From contig SHYO01000017.1 of the NCBI GenBank assembly GCA_009692745.1, positions 1 to 39,193 of the forward strand: 39,193 nt of DNA, written 5' to 3'. The stretch comes from Chloroflexota bacterium (GTDB taxonomy: Bacteria; Chloroflexota; Anaerolineae; Epilineales; SHYO01). This document shows, piece by piece, positions 16,105 through 23,090 of the stretch (the stretch's first letter is position 1; each line of letters opens with the position of its first letter). Below the pieces are notes generated by a model. It was not told the DNA's origin, searched no databases, and worked only from the letters and a program-made list of their open reading frames with translations. The position numbers and the translations under genes are program-made.

Positions 16105-16692
16105 TCAATGTCCCTGAGAAATAGTAGCATCCACAGCATAAAGCGCCAGTTTTTGGGGGGAATGTGGGAAAGGTAGCGCTGCCAGATGGACAATAATAGT
16201 CAAATGCTGTCCAGCGTTTAGATCTACTAAGGCACCGATTGGCTCTACAATCGTCTGTACATCCCTCTCAAAGCGCGTCTGGCCTTCCAGGTGGGCATCC
16301 CCTAAGACGATAAAAGCCATGTTATACGTACCTGGGGGTAACAATCCTTGGGCTACTGTAGCCGAATCTGTACGAATAGAGAGCAAATCAATTTCATGCT
16401 TCGTCACAGGTAGTTGTTGCCACCCTTGCTCCTGTTTTTCACCGACCGGATGGAGACTGGCTGCCAGAACCTTGACTGGAAAGGCCTGGGCCAGCAGTAT
16501 ACCGGCAGAGTCCAGTTGGATTTGTAGTGTCACAGTAGGGGGTCTCTCCTCTGTGGAGAGAGGGGCACAACCGGTTAATAAGTAAACTGCCAGCACAAGA
16601 GCCAGCACAAAAAGCGCTAGAAGTTGAGGGTGAGCGCCAATTTTTAGAAATTTATTGAGAGGTCCGACTAGACTTGTCAACCGGATAGCCAC
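16105..16692 (-). CDS. Lipoprotein of unknown function
   Basis: 195 residues. A hydrophobic stretch at about residues 22-40 ends in the lipobox LLTGCAP, so the mature protein would be lipid-anchored outside the membrane. The rest looks like a single beta-rich domain, with VTLQIQLDSAGI at the start and GLLPPGTYNMAFIVLG in the middle. That recalls carboxypeptidase-regulatory or DUF4382-like beta-sandwich proteins, but I do not recognise the family firmly. The first ATG, at 16692, overlaps the 3' end of the rhodanese gene by 41 bases. No better start precedes the signal segment, so the two are probably co-transcribed. Confidence 0.75.
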   Translation of the reverse strand: MAIRLTSLVGPLNKFLKIGAHPQLLALFVLALVLAVYLLTGCAPLSTEERPPTVTLQIQLDSAGILLAQAFPVKVLAASLHPVGEKQEQGWQQLPVTKHEIDLLSIRTDSATVAQGLLPPGTYNMAFIVLGDAHLEGQTRFERDVQTIVEPIGALVDLNAGQHLTIIVHLAALPFPHSPQKLALYAVDATISQGH

Positions 16693-17137
16693 GGGTCTGC
16701 CACTCTACATATCCTTCGTATAGCACCTTGACCTTGGTATATCCCTTCTGGCCCAGGATATCTGCAGCATAATCTGCTTCTGATCGTGGGCAAGCACAGT
16801 ACGCCACGACCCACTTATCTTTAGGAAGTTCCTTGTAACGATCTGCCATCTCGTTGAAGGGTAAGTTAACCGCGTTCTTAATATGATCAAGGTTATAATT
16901 TGGTTTGGGACGAGCATCTAGCAGAACGAAATCCGCTCCTCTATCGTATTCTTTCTTAACAAGATCTATATTCACATAGCGCTTCCCATCATCGGGGAAA
17001 TTCGGAGCAGGTTTAGCGCTGGCATTTTGGCCGCTGGCAGTAAAGGGCATCGCAGTTGTGCCACACGCCGCCAACAACCCGGCAAGCATCAAAACGGCTA
17101 TTAAAAGTAGATAGTGAATCACTTGTTGGATGCGCAT
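16652..17137 (-). CDS. Rhodanese-domain lipoprotein
   Basis: Start placed at ATG 17137, because GGAG lies 8 bases upstream. The track ORF begins 36 bases earlier. A signal segment ends in the lipobox LLAACGT. The mature part is one rhodanese domain with FVLLDARP, NLPFNEMADRY and the active-site loop AYCACPRSEAD, whose first Cys should carry the persulfide, followed by VKVLYEGYVEWQTRGYPV. Rhodaneses transfer sulfane sulfur or act as redox or sulfur-binding proteins; being outside the cell, this one probably handles extracellular sulfur or thiols (inference). It forms an overlapping pair with the next lipoprotein gene and has its own promoter. Confidence 0.9.
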   Translation of the reverse strand: MRIQQVIHYLLLIAVLMLAGLLAACGTTAMPFTASGQNASAKPAPNFPDDGKRYVNIDLVKKEYDRGADFVLLDARPKPNYNLDHIKNAVNLPFNEMADRYKELPKDKWVVAYCACPRSEADYAADILGQKGYTKVKVLYEGYVEWQTRGYPVDKSSRTSQ

Positions 17138-17194
17138 TATCATTTCTCCGAGAATAAGATGTATTCGAGTCACCCTAATATTTTAGTCCCACAA

Positions 17195-17223
17195 GGATAT
17201 ACAAACACCTATCTCACGTCAAA
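17195..17223 (-). promoter_or_regulatory. Promoter candidate for the rhodanese operon
   Basis: Minus-strand TTGACG (17223-17218), 17-nt spacer, TATCCT (17200-17195, 4/6 match). About 57 bases upstream of the chosen start. Confidence 0.6.
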
Positions 17224-17315
17224 TCTGTACCAGAAGGAGTTACCACCAAGCCGCATGAGCCACTTAATTGCTGGCCGGGCATCAATGCCAGGCTTTCGCT
17301 CCGCCAAAGTCCTGT

Positions 17316-17323
17316 GGTATAAT
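17316..17323 (+). promoter_or_regulatory. Extended -10 element directly before murJ
   Basis: TG-G-TATAAT: TATAAT at 17318-17323, preceded by TGG. The murJ ATG at 17331 begins 7 bases after the -10, where transcription itself should start, so the mRNA would be leaderless. No good -35 is seen at 17 bases (TTCGCT). Confidence 0.65.
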
Positions 17324-17330
17324 GCACCCC

Positions 17331-18917
17331 ATGTCTGAAAGTATTGATACCATTATCACCCCCCCTGACCGAAATACACGTCTCGCCCGCGCAGTCAGCA
17401 TTGTGATGGTGGCTTTCGTCGCCAGCCGTGCTTTGGGTGTGCTGCGGGATGTCATCGTCGCTCGCCAGTTTGGGACCACACCGGAGTACGGTGCTTATCT
17501 GGCAGCTTTTCGAGTGCCCGATCTGCTTTTTCAATTAATTGCCGGGGGGGCTCTGGCATCAGCTTTTGTGCCGGCATTCTCTAGCTATCTGGCGCGGGAG
17601 AATAAACAAGAGGCCTGGCGCATGGCCAGCGCTCTAATCAATCTGACTTTGATCGTCATTACAGCCATGGCCGCCATCTCATTTGTGGCGGCCCCCTTGC
17701 TGGCCCGGCTGATTGTGCCGCGATATTCCCCAGAGTATCAGGATCTCACAGCGCATTTGATGCGCTGGATGCTACCCTCCCCCATCATTTTCGGCGTTAG
17801 TGGCCTGGTGATGGGGATTTTAAATGCCCGCCAACATTTCCTCTTACCCGCAATAGCCCCGATCATGTATAATCTGGCTATTATTCTCGCGGCATTGGTA
17901 CTGGCCCCTACGTTCGGCATAAACGGCCTGGTCTTTGGTGTAGTCCTGGGGGCGGTACTCCATCTCTTGATTCAAATACCAGAGTTGAGAAATCAAGGGA
18001 TGCGGTATAGTCTGCTACTCGGCCTACACGAGCCGGGGGTGCGCGAAGTAGGGCGCCTTATGGGCCCGCGCATGATTGGATTGGGCATGGTGCAGCTTAA
18101 CTTTCTGATCAATACCATCCTTGCATCTGGGTTGGGACCTGAGAGCATTCCGGCATTGGATTATGCCTGGCGCACCATGTTACTGCCGCAGGGCATTTTT
18201 GCCCTGGCCTTGGCTACTGCCATATTTCCCACCTTTTCCGAACAGGCAGCCAAAGGACATATTGAGGATCTGCGCCAGACGCTGGCATCCGCACTGCGTA
18301 TCGTTTTGTTCTTGACCTTTCCCGCCGCCGTCGGGCTTATCATGTTGCGGGTGCCCTTAATCCAAGTGCTTTTCCAGCGAGGCCGGTTTGACCTGGAATC
18401 GACCGAGGCCGTGGCAGCCGCCCTCAAATTCTACGCTCTGGGGTTGGTGGGCCTGGCCGGTACGGAAATATTGACGCGAGCTTTTTATGCCATGCATGAT
18501 ACTCGCACGCCGGTGATCATAGGAGCCTTATCGGTGGCGCTAAATATTGCATTGAGCCTGATCCTCCTCCAACCTTTTGGTTTTCCGGGCCTGGCGTTAT
18601 CTGCAGCCGTAGCCTATACCGGTGAAGGTATATTTTTATTTTTGATCATGCGCCGGCGTTTAGGTGGATTGGGTGAAAACCGGTTGATGGTTTCCTTTGG
18701 CCGGATTTTGGGGGCATCCCTGGCTATGGCAACCGGGATTATGGTCATAGATCGCTTGACAAGCGGATTATCCCCTTACCTGGTAACAGGACTGGCTATC
18801 TCGGTAGGCGCCACTATATACCTGGGAACTGCGCTGTTGCTGCGCGCTGAAGAAGTTACTATCGTGCGGCGCCTGATGGCTCGCACTCAGCCCCCTGTCA
18901 CGGATGTAGCCGGATGA
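17331..18917 (+). CDS. murJ: Lipid II flippase MurJ
   Basis: Start placed at ATG 17331 (MSESIDTI; ATG 17322 is the alternative in frame). The track start at 17268 lies upstream of the promoter. About 528 residues with 14 predicted membrane segments and MurJ landmarks: SRALGVLRDVIVARQFG with the conserved Arg, FRVPDLLFQLIAGGALASAFVPAF, and later LPQGIFALALATAIFPTFSE. MurJ flips undecaprenyl-linked lipid II across the membrane for peptidoglycan synthesis. Its stop overlaps the next start as ATGA. The gene is preceded by an extended -10 so close that a leaderless transcript is likely. Confidence 0.95.
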   Translation: MSESIDTIITPPDRNTRLARAVSIVMVAFVASRALGVLRDVIVARQFGTTPEYGAYLAAFRVPDLLFQLIAGGALASAFVPAFSSYLARENKQEAWRMASALINLTLIVITAMAAISFVAAPLLARLIVPRYSPEYQDLTAHLMRWMLPSPIIFGVSGLVMGILNARQHFLLPAIAPIMYNLAIILAALVLAPTFGINGLVFGVVLGAVLHLLIQIPELRNQGMRYSLLLGLHEPGVREVGRLMGPRMIGLGMVQLNFLINTILASGLGPESIPALDYAWRTMLLPQGIFALALATAIFPTFSEQAAKGHIEDLRQTLASALRIVLFLTFPAAVGLIMLRVPLIQVLFQRGRFDLESTEAVAAALKFYALGLVGLAGTEILTRAFYAMHDTRTPVIIGALSVALNIALSLILLQPFGFPGLALSAAVAYTGEGIFLFLIMRRRLGGLGENRLMVSFGRILGASLAMATGIMVIDRLTSGLSPYLVTGLAISVGATIYLGTALLLRAEEVTIVRRLMARTQPPVTDVAG

Positions 18918-19822
18918 GCCTCCCCGTCCATTCCCACATACCAACATCTATTGCTGGATCCAACTTACAACGCCTGAGCGATCTCCTCGGCGATATGCTA
19001 TTCGTACTCACCTCCGTAGTGGGATTGTTAGCGTTCCTCTATCCATTCATTTTACCCCAGGCCGTAGCGGGGAATGAAGGCTTGGCCCACCAGCAGGATG
19101 CGCCACTGATATTTGTGATGATAGCCACACTATGCCTGGGGATGATCTTCCTGGAATTGGAACATGGCGGATTAACGGCACGCCTGACAGCCTTACTGGG
19201 CATTCTGGTAGCCATCAACGCCAGCTTACGAGCCCTGGACCTGGCGCTGCCGATTTTTAACATAGGAGGCTTTTCACCAATATTCTTTTTGTTTATCATC
19301 TGCGGTTATGCTTTCGGCGCGCGCTTCGGCTTTCTGCTGGGTGCCTTAACCATGGCGCTATCTGCTTTGATCACTGGCGGTATCGGTCCGTGGTTACCCT
19401 ATCAGATGCTCGCCGCTGGTTGGGTAGGTATGAGCTCCGGCTGGTTTAGACCTAAATCCCAGGTTGGCAGGCGGGGAGATAACCATTCCCGCGCCAAATT
19501 AGAAATTTGGTTGTTGGTTGGTTTGGGCCTCTTTTGGGGCATCGCCTTTGGTGCGATTATGAATCTCTTCTTTTGGCCGTTTACCGGCGGTGGGTTACCT
19601 GCTGAGTACTCTCAGCAGGCGCCCGGGGAAGGAATCCTGGAAGGGATGCGCCGCTATACCGCCTTCTATGTGGTAACTTCTCTCTGGTGGGACTTGGGGC
19701 GCTCCGTGGGAAATGCAATTCTGCTGCTGGCCCTGGGGCAGCCGGTATTACGCTTACTGCGGCGCTTCCAACATCGCTTCACCCTGGAAGTAGTAACTCC
19801 AGGCAATAAAGATATCTTATGA
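18914..19822 (+). CDS. ECF-type transporter S-component-like membrane protein
   Basis: 302 residues. About six to seven hydrophobic segments, with the run GYAFGARFGFLLGALTMALS and then GGIGPWLPYQMLAAGWVGM. That run is characteristic of ECF-transporter substrate-binding (S) proteins, followed by a terminal TSLWWDLGRSVGNA. S proteins bind a vitamin or cofactor precursor and need EcfT and EcfA partners; none are in the window, so they would be encoded elsewhere. Start ATG 18914 overlaps the murJ stop by 4 bases. A family palindrome sits in frame inside the gene at 19601-19616, in the poorly conserved loop near residues 230-235. Confidence 0.75.
   Translation: MSLPVHSHIPTSIAGSNLQRLSDLLGDMLFVLTSVVGLLAFLYPFILPQAVAGNEGLAHQQDAPLIFVMIATLCLGMIFLELEHGGLTARLTALLGILVAINASLRALDLALPIFNIGGFSPIFFLFIICGYAFGARFGFLLGALTMALSALITGGIGPWLPYQMLAAGWVGMSSGWFRPKSQVGRRGDNHSRAKLEIWLLVGLGLFWGIAFGAIMNLFFWPFTGGGLPAEYSQQAPGEGILEGMRRYTAFYVVTSLWWDLGRSVGNAILLLALGQPVLRLLRRFQHRFTLEVVTPGNKDIL
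19601..19616. repeat. REP-like palindrome copy 4, inside a coding region
   Basis: GCTGAGTACTCTCAGC is identical to copies 3 and 5. It is read in frame as AEYSQ within the S-component-like gene. Confidence 0.85.
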
Positions 19823-19917
19823 CAAGTTTATTTAAATACGTGGGGTATCAGCCATTAGAAACCAGGTACCTCGCTATACCCGGTTCTCGATCTATGTTTC
19901 TGGAACTGCGAGAATAG
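19819..19917 (+). CDS. Small ORF, 32 residues, between the S-component-like gene and mutM
   Basis: ATG 19819 overlaps the preceding stop as ATGA, and the ORF ends with TAG 19915-19917, 5 bases before the mutM start. The product begins MTSLFKYVGYQPLETRY and has no membrane segment. The same ATGA coupling joins murJ to the S-component-like gene, so the spacing fits a real operon gene. It is too short for the ORF track. It might be an independent small protein or the remnant of a longer partner gene; I recognise no family. Confidence 0.4.
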   Translation: MTSLFKYVGYQPLETRYLAIPGSRSMFLELRE

Positions 19918-19922
19918 AAGAT

Positions 19923-20771
19923 ATGCCAGAACTACCCGAAGTTGAAAGCATTCGCCGCTCGCTGATCCTGGGCGGTCTGCCTGGCAAATGCATTCTCGAC
20001 GCAGCCGTGTTCTGGCGTCGCACTATTCAGACACCTGAGGTGGATCTCTTTCTGGCCTTAATCCGGGGCGAGACGATTATTGACATCGACAGACGTGGAA
20101 AATATATCCAATTTTCGCTCTCCGGGGGTTTACACCTTTTGACGCACATGCGGATGACGGGGGGATTATTCCTAATGTCGGGCAGTACCCCCCTCCATCC
20201 CCATACTCGGGTTATCTTCCATCTCGACGATGGACGGGATTTACGATTTGTGGATCAGCGCAAATTTGGCCGCCTGGCTCTGGTAGAAAATCCTGACCAG
20301 ATCCTGGCATCTTTAGGACCTGAGCCCTTATCGCCAGAATTTACGGTAGATCAGCTCGCCAATAGTCTACACAAACGGTCGAGGGCTATTAAGCCATTAT
20401 TGCTGGACCAGGCCATCGTGGCGGGACTGGGTAATATTTACGTCGACGAGGTACTCTACGAGGCTCGTATCCATCCCCTGCGCCCTGCCAACAATCTGGA
20501 GGCGAAGGAGATGCTGGCTTTATATACAGCCATACGTCGTGTGCTAAAATCTGCTGTGGACCAGGGTGGGACTACTTTTGATTCGTTCGCCAATGCTACC
20601 GGCCAACCGGGAAAATTCCAGGAAGAGCTGGTGGTTTTCCACCAGGTTGGTCTCCCATGCCCCAGGTGTAATACCCCCATTCTGCGTCTCGTTGTAGCGC
20701 AACGGGGCACCCACATCTGCCCCAATTGCCAGGTACTAGCTGCCCCTCAGACCAAGGGGAATGGGGACTAA
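19923..20771 (+). CDS. mutM: Formamidopyrimidine-DNA glycosylase (Fpg/MutM)
   Basis: 282 residues beginning MPELPEVESIRRSL, with the N-terminal Pro nucleophile and Glu of the Fpg family. Further landmarks are RRGKYIQF with the conserved Lys (near 57), LRFVDQRKFGR, LDQAIVAGLGNIYVDE with the Asn that contacts DNA, and the C-terminal zinc finger CPRC...CPNC. The enzyme removes 8-oxoguanine and formamidopyrimidines and cleaves the abasic site. Length and start are standard. It is the last gene of the murJ group; the pairing with cell-wall genes carries no clear functional meaning. Confidence 0.96.
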   Translation: MPELPEVESIRRSLILGGLPGKCILDAAVFWRRTIQTPEVDLFLALIRGETIIDIDRRGKYIQFSLSGGLHLLTHMRMTGGLFLMSGSTPLHPHTRVIFHLDDGRDLRFVDQRKFGRLALVENPDQILASLGPEPLSPEFTVDQLANSLHKRSRAIKPLLLDQAIVAGLGNIYVDEVLYEARIHPLRPANNLEAKEMLALYTAIRRVLKSAVDQGGTTFDSFANATGQPGKFQEELVVFHQVGLPCPRCNTPILRLVVAQRGTHICPNCQVLAAPQTKGNGD

Positions 20772-20814
20772 ACGGCAATTCCGCGGCGAAGCCAGCATAT
20801 CTTATCAGAGTCTA

Positions 20815-20843
20815 TTGACGCGCCGATTTAGCTGAATTATAAT
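20815..20843 (+). promoter_or_regulatory. Consensus-like promoter
   Basis: TTGACG (20815-20820), exact 17-nt spacer, perfect TATAAT (20838-20843). It drives the 112-residue gene at 20883, with a predicted leader of about 33 nt. Confidence 0.88.
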
Positions 20844-20882
20844 ACTCTCACTTCCCGCATACCTCAAGAAAGGTTCATCAAA

Positions 20883-21221
20883 ATGGGCAATAATTATAAA
20901 ACCTCTTCAGGGGAAAACACAGAGAAGATCATTCACACAATCGAAGGGTTAAAATCTGCACGTAATGCCAAAATACGTTCTATGTTCAACTTTGGCGAAC
21001 AGGTCTGGATCGTGCATGAGCAGGCAAACATAGGGACGGCGGAAATCCATTTCTCCATCATACGGCGCCTATCCCGACTTCAGGGTACTGGATGGGCCCG
21101 CATTCGCTATAGATATGACGGTCTTGGCAATATATTGCATTATCTGGGAGAAGCACCGTTGATGTTGGCCGAGGTGGAAGCCCTCAGTGCAGATGATCGC
21201 TTTTATACAGGGATATGGTAA
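20883..21221 (+). CDS. Conserved-looking small protein of unknown function
   Basis: 112 residues without signal peptide or membrane segment, probably cytosolic. The N-terminal third is polar (NTEKIIHTIEGLKSAR). The middle has FGEQVWIVHEQ and AEIHFSIIRRLSR, and the end GLGNILHYLGEAP is followed by an acidic tail. I recognise no family. Evidence that it is a real gene: an excellent promoter 40 bases upstream, AAGAAAGG before the ATG, and a terminator hairpin right after the stop. It is therefore a single-gene transcript. Confidence 0.75.
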   Translation: MGNNYKTSSGENTEKIIHTIEGLKSARNAKIRSMFNFGEQVWIVHEQANIGTAEIHFSIIRRLSRLQGTGWARIRYRYDGLGNILHYLGEAPLMLAEVEALSADDRFYTGIW

Positions 21222-21243
21222 ATGCGAGCCAATTGGTAAAGAT

Positions 21244-21264
21244 ACTGGCTTCTCCGCCAGTTTT
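21244..21264 (+). terminator. Terminator hairpin
   Basis: ACTGGC-ttctcc-GCCAGT followed by TTT, 23 bases after the stop of the small gene at 20883. It lies in the gap between convergent genes. Confidence 0.65.
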
Positions 21265-21273
21265 AGCCGAAGA

Positions 21274-22971
21274 CTACCTCTGAGATCGGACCCAACGCCG
21301 CGTCAACCTCACCGCGATTAACATCAAAGCCAACATCCCTCCCAGGAGAAAATAGCTGCCCAATCCCAACCCGGTCTTCGGCAACTCCCCTTTTGGTACA
21401 AAGGCAATTGGCGTAGGACTGGCAGGCGCAGTAGATGCGGCCGTAACCAGTGGGGTTTGATCTTCCAGCTTTGCCGCCGCCGGTGAATTCTGCTGGGTTG
21501 AGGTTGGCTGACCAACTGTTACCGTTAGGGATTCAGTAATCAGCGGAGGCTGGGTTGCAGAAGGAGAAACAGCGGTTGCGACAGCCGCAAGAGTTTGGGT
21601 GGGCCGGGTACTCCCGGCAGGTGACGCAGCCGGACTAGATACCGGCTGGTTACCACCGGACGATACAGTTGTACCTTGAGGGACCGGCGAGTGAGTCGGG
21701 CTGGCAGACGGCTGTGTAGTAGCCGTGCCACTGACCAGAGCAATTGCCGGGCTTTTAGACGCCGGTGGAGGTGTCTTAGTAGCAGGCTGGCTTGATCCAG
21801 GCGTAGCCTGGACTGGGTTTTGAGATGGCACCTGCGCCACCGGTGGCTGGGCCGGGGCGGATACTGTCGCAGGCACAATTGGAGAACTAGCGGCAGGGAG
21901 TTGGGGCGTGGTCGCAGGCGACTTGGTCGCAAGCGACTTAGTAGCCACCGGTGTTGCTTGCCGAGATGTGACGGTGGGACTCTGTTTTGAAGTTGGCTGT
22001 ACCGATAGGGTCGGTGATAGGACGGGACCTCCGCTAGAATTTCCAGGAGCTGCTACCGGGCTATTGGCAACTATAGTCGGTTGCCCAACCGGAGTTGGGA
22101 GCATATTTGCCGAAGGTTGTACCCCGCCCGGCGTAGGACTTAGCGGAACCGCTGTGGGCTTGGCCGCTGGCACAGATGGGCTGGGAAGTGATGGTTGCCG
22201 GGCAGCCGCTGAAGATACCTGGGTAGCAATAGGTTCGGTAGTCGTCGGGAACACGGGCGGAGTGCCAGTGAAGAGGGGCGGTATGAAGGTGGAAACCGGC
22301 GGAGCCGACGCGGCCGGTGCGGATGGTGTCGGGAAAACCGGAGGGGTACCGGTAAAAAGAGGTGGTATGAAAGTAGAAACCGGCGGAGCCGATGCGGCCT
22401 GCAAGGTGGGCGTCGCCGAAGCCGGACTTTCGGTCCCCAATACAATCGTCACAACCGGAACAAGGGGTTGGCCGGATGATGAACCGGCCTGGGCCAACCC
22501 CGCAGGATTAGTGGGAGAGGGCAGGGTGAGGGGTGTGCCGGAGGGCTGAAGCGGGACAACTGTCATTGTCTCAGGCGCAGGCGATTGGGTGGGCCGGATC
22601 GTGGGGGACGCCGTAGATGACTTCCCAACCAGGTTGGGCGGTATGAAGCCATCCCCACTGGTAGGGGATGGCGGGGGCATTACGGTAATGCCCGCAATCA
22701 CCGTGGCAGGCAGAAGGGGTACTTGAGTGGCTAAAAGCGCGACTACCGTTGTCGCATTCGCGCCCGTGCGGACAACTCCGGGGGTAGTGGAAATCGACAT
22801 GGTGGCTACCCGCGCAGCGACCTGCGTAGCAAGTTGAGCGGCTCTGGGTTGCTCGAAAGATACATATGCCAGAATACCGAGAAGACTCAGGATCAGCATG
22901 CCAACCAGGCCTACTACCAATGAGATCAGTAAACCACTATTTCCATTATTGGACGGTAATCGGTCACTCAT
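21274..22971 (-). CDS. Ser/Thr/Pro-rich surface protein with C-terminal LPKTG anchor signal
   Basis: 565 residues. One N-terminal membrane segment (about 12-34) is followed by about 470 residues rich in Pro, Thr, Ser and Ala with little order. The C-terminus has LPKTGLG, then a hydrophobic segment and the basic tail RRWVRSQR, the standard layout of a sortase substrate. A 28-residue unit containing PPVSTFIPPLFTGTPPVFPT is repeated in tandem near residues 190-245. The protein probably spans or coats the cell wall. No sortase gene is in the window. The low-complexity sequence makes homology calls unreliable. Start ATG 22971 (MSDRLPSNNGN) lacks a strong ribosome binding site. Confidence 0.8.
   Translation of the reverse strand: MSDRLPSNNGNSGLLISLVVGLVGMLILSLLGILAYVSFEQPRAAQLATQVAARVATMSISTTPGVVRTGANATTVVALLATQVPLLPATVIAGITVMPPPSPTSGDGFIPPNLVGKSSTASPTIRPTQSPAPETMTVVPLQPSGTPLTLPSPTNPAGLAQAGSSSGQPLVPVVTIVLGTESPASATPTLQAASAPPVSTFIPPLFTGTPPVFPTPSAPAASAPPVSTFIPPLFTGTPPVFPTTTEPIATQVSSAAARQPSLPSPSVPAAKPTAVPLSPTPGGVQPSANMLPTPVGQPTIVANSPVAAPGNSSGGPVLSPTLSVQPTSKQSPTVTSRQATPVATKSLATKSPATTPQLPAASSPIVPATVSAPAQPPVAQVPSQNPVQATPGSSQPATKTPPPASKSPAIALVSGTATTQPSASPTHSPVPQGTTVSSGGNQPVSSPAASPAGSTRPTQTLAAVATAVSPSATQPPLITESLTVTVGQPTSTQQNSPAAAKLEDQTPLVTAASTAPASPTPIAFVPKGELPKTGLGLGSYFLLGGMLALMLIAVRLTRRWVRSQR
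22244..22399. repeat. Tandem 84-bp repeat within the LPKTG gene
   Basis: Two diverged copies with an 84-base period encode the same 28-residue unit. The protein copies are nearly identical while the DNA has silent differences, so the duplication is not recent and the peptide is under selection. Confidence 0.75.
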
Positions 22972-23090
22972 GCACGATCATTCTCGAACGGACCAGCCTC
23001 GAACACATCCCAAGGGATCAACATTAGCAACCCAAAATTCATATTTGACTCAATCATCACCGCTGCCCTGCTTAGCATACATCTAGGACT

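Noticed and set aside
21908-22549. 213-residue Gly/Val-rich plus-strand ORF
   Set aside because: Antisense of the Pro/Thr/Ser-rich LPKTG protein; Gly-rich output is expected from reading that strand.
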